The position numbers and the translations under genes are program-made. A stretch of 64,000 bases of DNA, from positions 2,046,001 through 2,110,000 of the forward strand of contig NZ_CP035491.1 in the NCBI RefSeq assembly GCF_004135405.1, read 5' to 3'. The stretch's first letter is position 1, and each line of letters begins with the position of its first letter. The notes under the pieces were generated by a model that was not told the DNA's origin, made no database searches, and saw nothing but the letters and a program-made list of their open reading frames with translations. Below are positions 57,201 to 64,000 of this stretch, piece by piece. This stretch comes from Agromyces protaetiae. GTDB taxonomy: Bacteria > Actinomycetota > Actinomycetes > Actinomycetales > Microbacteriaceae.

Positions 57201-57530
57201 CGCACGCCCCCGACAGGCCCGCAGACGGCGAAGCATCCGCAGCTCGCCGCCTACCAGCTCGCCGCGCGTGCCGCCGAAGTGCCGAATGCGGGCCGCCTCG
57301 GCGGCGCCAAGCTCGTGTACGTCGCGAAGCCCGCGAGCGGGCGCGACTACAGCGAACGCGCACAGCAGCCGTTCGACGACGACGCCGAGCAGGCGTTCCT
57401 CGAACGGCTCGACGCCGTCGCCCGCACGATGGCGGGCGCGACGTTCGACAGTCCCGCCGAGTTGCCCTACAGATCGAGGTTCTCAGGATGGCAGTACCGC
57501 GTGCAGCTCGTTCCGGCGGTGTCGGCGTGA
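54282..57530 (+). CDS. adnA: AdnA-like helicase-nuclease subunit
   Basis: AdnAB resects DNA double-strand ends in actinobacteria. This 1082-residue subunit has Walker A GAPGSGKTT (50-58), a motif II reading VVDDAQEA rather than the usual DExx, helicase segments such as VVVVAGLQEGVWPNLRPRGT, and a C-terminal RecB-type nuclease with VIVDLKTGR (Asp969, Lys971) and TIVHAVVEAA. The loss of the Walker B glutamate suggests a weak motor, as proposed for AdnA in mycobacteria. A low-complexity insert near residues 358-388 consists of GGATG-motif copies. It overlaps adnB by four bases. Confidence 0.9.
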   Translation: MPRTPARPELRATDASPDAPVVDDSAALSADPGAARALALADGVSGAVFGAPGSGKTTLAVELVADRIERRGYATDEVLLVAPSRQTAAALRDRLSVRLGEVTRGPLARTANSIAFQLVRAHTGEPVTLLTGAEHDQLIADLLEGAAVDGGGPQWPDALGDDVRRLHGFRAELRELLMRAVEHGVDGPALAGLGRFAARPEWIAAGEFLHEYDDVKELVRGSQFDSSELGAYAAAIVRLAATEPDAELALGALARVRLIVVDDAQEATHGAAALLAAFAGRGVAVVAIGDPDVASNGFRGGRPELLGTLAQLLGAAVERIELGGRYRGRPELRALTAAVSSRIGAALGGTHRGRGEGADASNTSDVSSPDVSSASPEASGPVLEASDPLAPILGIEAPSHAAECQSIAALLRERHLKDGVPWSRMAVVLRSGGDVPGFERALALADVPTAGGVARMPLRDAPVAAALLAAASVVLGREPLTAGLAVSLLIGPLGRLDAVGLRRLRLALRHDELAAGGGRTSDELLVDALGAPGGFETIDAAPARRAGRLAKLLSAARTVAGRGGTIEEVLWALWDRSGLATEWAAQAAGTGVLAEEANRSLDAAVALFSAAQRFAERESGAPPVRFVDEVLASELPEDTLAPQRTAETVLVATPPALVGREFDVVVVAGLQEGVWPNLRPRGTILQASLLPRALAAAQSGEPAPAPDTVAEARASVRSDELRLFVLAISRATRQLVLSCTANDDEQPSVLMGYARERVRAVRKRPLHLRGLVGALRREAAADASGDAPAALWMLAEAGVAGAHPDEWYGLREPSTTAPLVDLDGDPEAVVAVSPSQIDRAEESPLGWFVDHVASSPSGIAASIGTIVHAVVEAAGARDDGDVSVETLWADVEARLDELRFEAGWVAERERRGARTMTEGAAGYLAAFADEGKVLLGAEGRFTLVAGRAKLTGTIDRIEASPDGTTVIVDLKTGRTPPTGPQTAKHPQLAAYQLAARAAEVPNAGRLGGAKLVYVAKPASGRDYSERAQQPFDDDAEQAFLERLDAVARTMAGATFDSPAELPYRSRFSGWQYRVQLVPAVSA

Positions 57531-60500
57531 CCGGGGCGGACGGGGCCGCGGCGAACGCGCCGGGGCTCTCGGCGCTCTCGATCGCCGAGGCGCTCGGCCT
57601 CGACGCGCCGACGCCTGAGCAGCGCGCCGTCATCGAAGCCGACCCGCGCGGGCGGCACCTCGTCGTCGCGGGCGCGGGAAGCGGCAAGACCGAGACGATG
57701 GCGAACCGCGTCGTGTGGCTCCTCGCCAACGGGCACGTCGACGTGCCCGAGGTGCTCGGCCTCACCTTCACGCGCAAGGCCGCCGGCGAACTCGCCGAGC
57801 GGATCCGCGACCGCGTCGCCCAGCTCGTGGAGGCGGGCATCGCCGAGCTCGATCTCGACCCGCTCGAGGCCGCGTCGGTCGGCACCTACCACTCGTTCGC
57901 GAGCACGATCTACCGTGAGCACGCGCTCCTCATCGGGCGCGAGCCCGACGCGGCGGTGCTCGGCGAGGCATCCTCGTGGCAGCTCGCGCGAACGGTCGTC
58001 GCCTCCTCGGCCGACCCGCGCCTCGTCGACCTCGACCGATCGCTCGACCAGGTGACCGCGTCGGTGCTGCAACTCAGCCGTGCGCTCGCCGAGAACGTCG
58101 CCGACCCGCGCGACGTCAAAGCGTTCGCACGCGACTTCCTCGCGATGGATGACCTGCCGTTCGGCAACCCGCGCAAGAAGGTGCCGTACGAGTCGTTCGA
58201 GAAGGCGCTCGCCGTCGTCGACGCACTCCCGCTCCTCCTCGACCTCGCCGAGGCGTACCAGTCGGCCAAGCGCGAGCGCGGGTACGTCGAGTTCAGCGAC
58301 CAGGTCGCCCTCGCCCTCGCGATCTGCGAGCGGAACCCCGAGGTCGTCGACCTCGCGCGCGACCGCTACCGGGCGGTGCTCCTCGACGAGTACCAAGACA
58401 CGAGCGTCGTGCAGACCCGACTGCTCGCAACCCTGTTCGGCGGCACCGCCGTCATGGCCGTCGGCGATCCCGACCAGTCGATCTACGGCTGGCGCGGCGC
58501 GAGCGCGGCGAATCTCGCCCGGTTCGGGAGCGACTTCGGCGGCGAAGCCGGAGCCGACCTCTTCGACCTCTCGACGAGCTGGCGCAACCCGCGCACCGTC
58601 CTCGACGCCGCCAACGCGCTCATCGCGCCGCTCGACTCCGGCGTGCCGAAGGCGCCGCTCGCGCCGTCGCCGTTCGCCGCGCAGGGCCGCATCGAGGTCG
58701 CATGGCACGAGACGATCGACGACGAGGCCGAGCGCATCGCGAGGTGGTTCGCCGAGCGACTCGCAGGCGTCGATGCGCGTGGTGCCGCAACGCCTCCGAG
58801 CGGCGCTCTCCTCGTCCGCACGATGACCCACGTCGACCGGTTCGCGAGCGCACTCCGCCGCCGCGGAGTTCCCGTGCACGTCCTCGGCCTCGCGGGCCTG
58901 CTCGACCAGCCCGTCATCGCCGACCTCGTGTGCGCGCTCCGCGTCGTGCACGATCCCACAGCCGGAGCCGAACTCATCCGGCTGCTCGCGGGCGCGCGGT
59001 GGCGCATCGGAGTCGCCGACCTCGCGGCCTTGCGTTCGCTCGCGGGCTGGCTCGCCGAGCGGGATGCCTCGAGCCGGCGCCTCGCCGACGACGTGCGCCG
59101 AGGCATCCGCGCCTCGATCGCGGCCGACGAGTCGCCTTCGATCGTCGACGCGCTCGACTTCCTGCTCTCGACACCCGATTCGCACCGTGCCCTCGCCGGA
59201 TTCAGCGAGACCGGACTCTCGCGTCTCCGTCGAGCGGGCGCGCAACTGCAGGGCCTCCGCCGACGGGCCGGGCTCGGGCTCGTCGACTTCGTCGCGCTCG
59301 TCGCGCAAGAACTCCTCCTCGACATCGAGGTCGCAGCGAACGCCGACCGCTCGCTCGGCCGACCGAGCCTCGACGCGTTCGAGGAACTCCTCACCGGGTT
59401 CGTCGACGTCGCCGAGCACGCGACGCTGGGGGCCTTCCTCGGCTGGCTCGTGGAGGCCGAACAGCGTGACCGGCTCGCGCCCCGCCAAGACGACCCCGAG
59501 CCGGGCGCCGTGCAGGTGCTCACGATCCACGGGTCGAAGGGGCTCGAGTGGGATCTCGTCGCGATCCCGCGGCTCGTCGACGACGAACTGCCCGCGAAGC
59601 CGCGCACCACGGCCGGCTGGCTCGCGGTCGGCGAGCTGCCGAACGACTTCAAGGGCGACCGCGACGAACTGCCCGAACTGTGCTGGCGCGGTGTGCAGAG
59701 CCAACTCGAGTACGACGAGGCCGAGCAGGCGTTCCGCGCCGAGAATGCGGCACGCGACGCCGAGGAGGAGCGTCGGCTCGCCTACGTCGCCGTGACGCGC
59801 ACGCGCGGTGATCTGCTGCTGGCGGGCTCGTGGTGGGCGACGCAGAAGACGCCGCGGCAACCGAGCCCGTTCTTGCGCGAACTCGTGCAGGCGGGCATCG
59901 TCGCCGCCGACGCGCTTCCCGTGGCATCCGAGCACGACGAGAACCCGCTCGCGGGACGTACCGACACCGTGACGTGGCCGCTCGACCCGCTCGGCCCGCG
60001 CCGCGCGGCAGTCGAAGCCGCGGCCGCGGCCGTGCGCGACGCAGCCGAGCGGCCGACGGGCGAGGGCATCGGGCGCCTGCTGCGAGAAGAGATCGACCTC
60101 CTCCTCGAAGAGCGCCGGCTGCGAGAACTCGGCCCCGGCACCACGGCGATCCCCACGCGCGTGCCTGCCTCGCGGTTCAAGGACTACGTCGACGACCCGG
60201 CGGCGGTCGCGGCGCACCTCCGCCGGCCGATGCCGCAGCGCCCGTTCCGCGCGACGCGCATCGGCACGCTCTTCCACCGGTGGGTCGAGCACCGCTCGAC
60301 GGGCGAGGCCGAGGCGGAGCGCATCGACGACGTCGACCTGTTCGGGCTGCCGGTCGGCGCCGGTGCGGGCGGTTTCGGCGGTGCCGACGAGCACGAGGGG
60401 TCGAATCCGGGCGGGCAGGCCGACCCCGGAGTGCTCGCCGACCCGACCGAGGAGCGCCTCCGTTCGCTCAAGGCGACGTTCGAGGCGTCCGAGTGGGGCG

Positions 60501-60874
60501 GCCGGAGGCCGAGCGCGGTCGAGATCGAACTGCACCTGCCGCTCGACGGCCACGTGTTCGTCTGCAAGCTCGACGCCGTCTACGACGTCGACCCTGCGAG
60601 CGAGCTCGGGGCACGAGGCATCCGTCATCAGGTCGTCGACTGGAAGACGGGCAAGGCGCCCCGCGATGATCGCGACCTCGAGCTCAAGCAGACCCAGCTC
60701 GCGCTCTACCGGCTCGCGTACGCGAACTGGGCGGGCGTCGCGCCCGAGACGATCGACGCGTGCTTCTACTTCGTCGAGGACGACGAGGTCATCAGACCGG
60801 GCGACCTCTACGACGAAGCGGCGTTGCGCGGGGCCTGGGCGTCGGCGCTCGCGGCATCGGCGGCGTCGGACTGA
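57527..60874 (+). CDS. adnB: AdnB-like UvrD-family helicase-nuclease subunit
   Basis: The 1115-residue partner has a complete UvrD-type motor: AGAGSGKTE (48-56), LGLTFTRKAAGELAERI, VLLDEYQDTS, GDPDQSIYGWRGA, LTIHGSKGLEWD and YVAVTRTRGDLLL, then a C-terminal RecB nuclease with KLDAVYDV and VVDWKTGK (Asp1038, Lys1040). AdnB drives translocation on DNA. The start is GTG 57527 overlapping the adnA stop. The last 67 bases lie antisense to the next gene. Confidence 0.94.
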   Translation: MTGADGAAANAPGLSALSIAEALGLDAPTPEQRAVIEADPRGRHLVVAGAGSGKTETMANRVVWLLANGHVDVPEVLGLTFTRKAAGELAERIRDRVAQLVEAGIAELDLDPLEAASVGTYHSFASTIYREHALLIGREPDAAVLGEASSWQLARTVVASSADPRLVDLDRSLDQVTASVLQLSRALAENVADPRDVKAFARDFLAMDDLPFGNPRKKVPYESFEKALAVVDALPLLLDLAEAYQSAKRERGYVEFSDQVALALAICERNPEVVDLARDRYRAVLLDEYQDTSVVQTRLLATLFGGTAVMAVGDPDQSIYGWRGASAANLARFGSDFGGEAGADLFDLSTSWRNPRTVLDAANALIAPLDSGVPKAPLAPSPFAAQGRIEVAWHETIDDEAERIARWFAERLAGVDARGAATPPSGALLVRTMTHVDRFASALRRRGVPVHVLGLAGLLDQPVIADLVCALRVVHDPTAGAELIRLLAGARWRIGVADLAALRSLAGWLAERDASSRRLADDVRRGIRASIAADESPSIVDALDFLLSTPDSHRALAGFSETGLSRLRRAGAQLQGLRRRAGLGLVDFVALVAQELLLDIEVAANADRSLGRPSLDAFEELLTGFVDVAEHATLGAFLGWLVEAEQRDRLAPRQDDPEPGAVQVLTIHGSKGLEWDLVAIPRLVDDELPAKPRTTAGWLAVGELPNDFKGDRDELPELCWRGVQSQLEYDEAEQAFRAENAARDAEEERRLAYVAVTRTRGDLLLAGSWWATQKTPRQPSPFLRELVQAGIVAADALPVASEHDENPLAGRTDTVTWPLDPLGPRRAAVEAAAAAVRDAAERPTGEGIGRLLREEIDLLLEERRLRELGPGTTAIPTRVPASRFKDYVDDPAAVAAHLRRPMPQRPFRATRIGTLFHRWVEHRSTGEAEAERIDDVDLFGLPVGAGAGGFGGADEHEGSNPGGQADPGVLADPTEERLRSLKATFEASEWGGRRPSAVEIELHLPLDGHVFVCKLDAVYDVDPASELGARGIRHQVVDWKTGKAPRDDRDLELKQTQLALYRLAYANWAGVAPETIDACFYFVEDDEVIRPGDLYDEAALRGAWASALAASAASD

Positions 60875-62100
60875 GCGGCGGATGCCTCGCCGGCACCGGC
60901 ACCTGCGGACGCCTCAGCCGCCTCGGCCGCGTCGAGCACGTCGATCGGCTGCGTCGCGGCCGGATCGGCGTCGCCCCAGTCGCTCAGGTCGAGTGGCAGC
61001 GGTGCGGTAAGGTCGGCGGGCTCGTCGCCTGCGAGCCCGTCGCGGCGGAGCTCCGAGAAGTCGTAGCTGTCGGTGAGGAACGCATCTCCCGCTTCGCGCT
61101 GGCGGTGTTCGCGAGGCGTGTCGTCGAGCATCCGCTCGACCTCCCCGACCGTCATGATGGGGCCGGTCTCGACGCCGAGCGGCTCGCTCGAGTGGTCGTG
61201 GACCCGCTGCACGAGCCCGTCGAGGAGGGAGACGGCGTCAGCGACGATGTCGGCGTCGTGCGAGTCGACGCCGTGGAGGAGCCAGCGCGCGAGTTCGAGT
61301 TCGCCGTAGAGCAGGGCGCGGCGCGCGAGGTGCTCGTCGGCGGCGCCCTGGCGCGCGACGAGATAGGCCTCGAGGGCACGCTCTGCGGCTTCACCGCGAG
61401 AGGTGAGCAGCCAGTGCAGGTCGCGTGCGGGGTCGCCGACGGCGAGGGCCGACCAGCCGACGACGCCCGAGACGTGGTCGCCGTCGACGAGGATCGAATC
61501 GGCCGTGAGGAGCCCGTTGACGACGGTCGGCTCGAACCGCCAGAGGGCTGCGTCGTCGGCCGCCTGCTCCCACCGGCGCACGAGGGCGGCCGGGAGCCGG
61601 CCCGTGTCGGCAGCGCGCCCGATGAGGGCCACGACGTCGTCGCGGCAGTCTGCGGCGGTCGCGCGGGGGAGGCCCGCATCGGCGACGAACCCCGCCGGAA
61701 GCATGTGGATGGCGGCGATCGCGAGCCCGACCGACTCGGCGAGCCGCGATTCGGCGGTGAGTTCGTCAGGAGTGCGCACGGCGCCGGGCACGAACTCGGT
61801 GACGATCGCGCGTGTGCCGTCGATCGGCGTCTGTCCGACGAACGCGGGCACGTCGAACGGCAGCCGCGAGCGGATGCCGGTCGTGATGGAGCGGATCGCG
61901 ACGAGGTCGGCGGACTGCTCGGTCTCGGCGGCCTGCGACCGCGGCACGCGGATGAGGAGATGCCGACCGTCGGTCGTGTGCAAGAGCACGGCGTCGTAGC
62001 CGCCGCCCGATCGCCGCGTGTGCGGGGCAGCCGCTCGAACCTCCAGGCCGGGCACCGCCGCTGTGGCCAACGCGGCTAGAGTGAGAGGGGGTCTGGCCAT
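60808..62100 (-). CDS. Aminoglycoside-phosphotransferase-fold protein, probably a pseudokinase
   Basis: The 430-residue product has an APH-like fold (ELTAESRLAESVGLAIAAIHML, GDPARDLHWLLTSRGEAAERALEAYL), but its catalytic groups are gone. Where active kinases have HGDxxxxN, it reads NGLLTADS (195-202), and the metal-binding Asp of IDW is Gly215 in VVGWSAL. An acidic, alanine-rich tail of about 100 residues follows. A structural or regulatory role is inferred. ATG 62100 is leaderless, seven bases after TAAGCT. Its 3' end overlaps adnB in antisense. Conserved placement between adnAB and nudC suggests a link with them. Confidence 0.8.
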   Translation of the reverse strand: MARPPLTLAALATAAVPGLEVRAAAPHTRRSGGGYDAVLLHTTDGRHLLIRVPRSQAAETEQSADLVAIRSITTGIRSRLPFDVPAFVGQTPIDGTRAIVTEFVPGAVRTPDELTAESRLAESVGLAIAAIHMLPAGFVADAGLPRATAADCRDDVVALIGRAADTGRLPAALVRRWEQAADDAALWRFEPTVVNGLLTADSILVDGDHVSGVVGWSALAVGDPARDLHWLLTSRGEAAERALEAYLVARQGAADEHLARRALLYGELELARWLLHGVDSHDADIVADAVSLLDGLVQRVHDHSSEPLGVETGPIMTVGEVERMLDDTPREHRQREAGDAFLTDSYDFSELRRDGLAGDEPADLTAPLPLDLSDWGDADPAATQPIDVLDAAEAAEASAGAGAGEASAAQSDAADAASADAQAPRNAASS

Positions 62101-62107
62101 GGCACAC

Positions 62108-62113
62108 AGCTTA
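62108..62113 (-). promoter_or_regulatory. -10 element, leaderless start of the APH-fold gene
   Basis: On the minus strand TAAGCT is followed by seven bases and ATG 62100. Confidence 0.5.
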
Positions 62114-62163
62114 AGCAGGCATCGCCGCCGCGGCTGCGAGCGCCACGCCTTCCCGCCGACTCC

Positions 62164-63270
62164 GTGAGCCCGCGTCGAGAGGTGGTCGAACCCGTGCAGT
62201 CCCCGCCGCCGCTCACGCGCGCCGTCGTCGATCGCGACGCCGAGTCGCGCGTCGACGAGGGCTTCCCCGAGCGGTTCGACGCCGATCCTACGGCCCGAGT
62301 GCTCGCGCTTCGCGCGGGGCGGATGCTCCTCGCCGAGCGTGTCGACGGCTCGGCGCCCGCGCTCGACCTCAGACATCCGTCGGCGTTTCCCGAGCCGATC
62401 CTGCGTCTGTATCTCGGGCGTGGCGCAGACGGTGCGCCGCTCGAGGCGCGCGTCTTCGACGACGATGCGGCGGACGCCATCGAACCGCAAGACGCGCGGT
62501 GGGCGGGGCTTCGCGTTGCCGGCATGATCTTCGCCGACGAAGCCGCCGACGAAGCGGCCGACGAAGCGGCCGACGAATCGGGCGGCGCGTCGAGCGGCGA
62601 GGCCGACTTCGCGGCCGCGCTCGCGACCGAGGCCGTCGCCCTTGCGACCTGGCACGAGCGCAACCCGTTCTGTCCTCGATGCGGCGGCGCGACCGAACCC
62701 GTGCAGCGCGGGTGGGCCCGCCGCTGCCTCGTCGACGACAGCCTCCAGTTCCCCCGCACCGACCCTGCGGTCATCGTCCTCGTGACCGACGACGACGATC
62801 GCGTACTGCTCGGGTCGAACGCGATGTGGGCGAAGGGCCGGTTCTCGCTCCTCGCCGGATTCGTCGAGCCGGGCGAGTCGTTCGAGGCCGCGGTCGTGCG
62901 CGAGATCCGCGAGGAGGCGGGCCTCGCCGTCGACCGGATCGAGTACCGCGCCTCGCAACCGTGGCCGTTCCCCGCGAGCCTCATGATCGGCCTCACGGCG
63001 CGCGTCGCGGCCGGCGTCGACCCGAAGGTCGCGGAGCCCGACGGCGAGGAGATCCTCGAATTGCGCTGGTTCACGCGTGACGAGCTCGCATCGGCGACCG
63101 GTGACGTCGTCCTGCCCGGCACGGTGTCGATCGCCCGCTGGCTTCTCGAGGGCTGGTACGGCGGCGCCCTCCCCGGCGGCGACGCGGCGTGGACGTCGGC
63201 GACGCCCGCGATCGCGGCCGAGACATCCGCCGGCTCCGAGACATCCGCCGCCCCGAAGGCCGCTTCGTGA
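62164..63270 (+). CDS. nudC: NAD(+) diphosphatase NudC
   Basis: NudC cleaves NAD(H) to NMN(H) and AMP and in some bacteria removes NAD caps from RNA. The 368-residue protein has an N-terminal domain, a zinc-ribbon region (CPRCGG, then RRCLVDDS; three cysteines visible), the Nudix box GFVEPGESFEAAVVREIREEAGL and the diagnostic SQPWPFPAS. Four 12-bp repeats add ADEA units near residue 125. The start is GTG 62164; an in-frame GTG at 62194, after AGAGGTGG, is an alternative. The last codon region overlaps uvrD2. Confidence 0.94.
   Translation: MSPRREVVEPVQSPPPLTRAVVDRDAESRVDEGFPERFDADPTARVLALRAGRMLLAERVDGSAPALDLRHPSAFPEPILRLYLGRGADGAPLEARVFDDDAADAIEPQDARWAGLRVAGMIFADEAADEAADEAADESGGASSGEADFAAALATEAVALATWHERNPFCPRCGGATEPVQRGWARRCLVDDSLQFPRTDPAVIVLVTDDDDRVLLGSNAMWAKGRFSLLAGFVEPGESFEAAVVREIREEAGLAVDRIEYRASQPWPFPASLMIGLTARVAAGVDPKVAEPDGEEILELRWFTRDELASATGDVVLPGTVSIARWLLEGWYGGALPGGDAAWTSATPAIAAETSAGSETSAAPKAAS
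62533..62580 (+). repeat. 12-bp tandem repeat within nudC
   Basis: Four copies of GCCGACGAAGCN-like units encode repeated Ala-Asp-Glu-Ala between the N-terminal and zinc-ribbon parts. The period is a multiple of three, so copy-number change keeps the frame. Confidence 0.95.
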
Positions 63271-64000
63271 CCGAGCCCGACGTGATCCTCGCCGCGCTCG
63301 ACGAGGAGCAGCGCATCGTCGCCGAGGCCCTCATCGGTCCGGTGTGCGTGCTCGCGGGAGCGGGCACGGGCAAGACGCGCGCGATCACGCACCGCATCGC
63401 GTACGGCGTCGCGTCGGGCACGTACGATCCGGCGCGCGTCATGGCGCTCACGTTCACGGCGCGCGCGGCGGCAGAGCTCCGGTCGCGGCTCAACCTGCTC
63501 GGCGCAGGCCGGGTGCAGGCGCGCACATTCCACGCGGCGGCGCTCGCGCAGCTCGGGCACTTCTGGCCGCTCGTCGTCGGCGGGCCGGCGCCGCGCGTGC
63601 TCGACTTCAAGGGGCGGCTGCTCGGCCAGGCCGCCGAGCGTGCGAAGGTCAGGGTCGACACGGCGACGCTACGGGATGTCGCGGCGCACATCGAGTGGCG
63701 CAAGGTGCAGCTGTTGAGTCCCGCCGAGTACGAGCAGCGGCTGCCGTCGCGCGGTCCGGCGGGCGACCTCACGATCCCGCAGCACCTCGCGATCATGGAC
63801 GCCTACGAAGAGCTGAAAGACGAGCGCCGCATGCTCGACTTCGAAGACGTGCTCCTCGTCACCGCGGGCATGATCGAGACCGAGCCGTCGGTCGCGATGC
63901 ACGTGCGCGAGCAGTACCGCCACTTCGTCGTCGACGAGTATCAGGACGTCTCGCCCGCCCAGCAGCGCCTGCTCGAGCTGTGGCTCGGCGACCGCCGCGA
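63267..64000 (+). CDS. uvrD2: ATP-dependent DNA helicase UvrD2 (3' end outside window)
   Basis: The visible 244 residues hold the N-terminal motor of a superfamily 1A 3'-5' DNA helicase: LAGAGTGKTRAITHRIAYG, MALTFTARAAAELRSRL, ARTFHAAALAQL (motif Ib region), LDFEDVLLVTAGMI and VVDEYQDVSPAQQRLLELW. Position after nudC matches uvrD2 in mycobacteria, hence the name; the HRDC domain that would confirm it lies outside. Start GTG 63267 overlaps the nudC stop. Confidence 0.9.
   Translation, partial: MTEPDVILAALDEEQRIVAEALIGPVCVLAGAGTGKTRAITHRIAYGVASGTYDPARVMALTFTARAAAELRSRLNLLGAGRVQARTFHAAALAQLGHFWPLVVGGPAPRVLDFKGRLLGQAAERAKVRVDTATLRDVAAHIEWRKVQLLSPAEYEQRLPSRGPAGDLTIPQHLAIMDAYEELKDERRMLDFEDVLLVTAGMIETEPSVAMHVREQYRHFVVDEYQDVSPAQQRLLELWLGDRR

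Noticed and set aside
53966..57205. 1079-residue frame containing DUF3107
   Set aside because: Only the last 73 residues are DUF3107-like; the rest is antisense to adnA.

Overview
The window is bacterial chromosome of very high G+C with strong C/G bias at third codon positions. Gene content points to an actinobacterium of the order Micrococcales, most likely family Microbacteriaceae: NrtR beside nadA, DUF3117 and DUF3107 proteins, an AdnAB-type helicase-nuclease pair, actinobacterial DapC/DapD/DapE, a ferritin-like protein beside a DEAD-box helicase, and many leaderless start codons 6 or 7 bases after a TANNNT hexamer. I see no rRNA, tRNA, CRISPR array, insertion sequence or prophage; this is ordinary core chromosome, densely packed.

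Layout. 1-1.7 kb: nrtR-nadA (NAD synthesis, partial) with two matching palindromes upstream. 1.9-6.8 kb: a frameshifted DUF2079 membrane protein facing a large membrane-anchored patatin-like protein. 7-11.7 kb: tandem glycine riboswitch and gcvT-gcvH-gcvP. 11.7-13.3 kb: two small unknown proteins and a CPBP membrane protease. 13.5-19 kb: peptide ABC importer (lipoprotein, two permeases, fused double ATPase). 19.2-22.1 kb: typA and an M23 peptidase. 22.2-23.9 kb: frameshifted enoyl-CoA hydratase, a lipoprotein and a membrane protein. 23.9-31.8 kb: fdxA-dapC, citrate synthase, penicillin acylase family protein, divergent dapD/dapE. 31.8-37.9 kb: GT-C glycosyltransferase, DUF3117, O-methyltransferase, tatB, aldehyde dehydrogenase, MFS transporter. 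37.9-46.2 kb: minus-strand run of MgtE-N/CBS protein, DUF1003, Mrp, an LPASG surface protein with seven repeats, and a lipoprotein. 46.3-51.1 kb: stress-type membrane protein (frameshifted), PGPGW protein, aminopeptidase P, EEP-family enzyme, PHP enzyme. 51.2-64 kb: a genome-maintenance neighbourhood of DEAD-box helicase, ferritin-like protein, DUF3107, AdnA, AdnB, a degenerate kinase-fold protein, NudC and UvrD2 (partial), recalling the order around mycobacterial uvrD2-nudC-adnAB-rhlE.

How genes work together. The riboswitch should couple glycine cleavage to glycine level. NrtR probably controls nadA, while NudC at the other end degrades NAD(H). DapC, DapD and DapE cover three steps of the succinylase lysine/diaminopimelate route. 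AdnAB plus UvrD2 form the DNA-end-processing and repair helicase set.

Unusual points. (1) The 10-mer CGGATGCCTC or its complement occurs 22 times by my hand count, on both strands, in genes and between them; pairs of its core form terminator stems, and it seeds low-complexity protein linkers. This resembles a DNA-uptake-type signal and is my best candidate for something undescribed. (2) Short tandem duplications span the stop codon of four genes, and a fifth stop codon lies in an inverted duplication. (3) Three genes carry a one-base loss that extending a G/C run would repair, which may be real or a sequencing artefact. (4) A kinase-fold protein between adnB and nudC has lost its catalytic residues.
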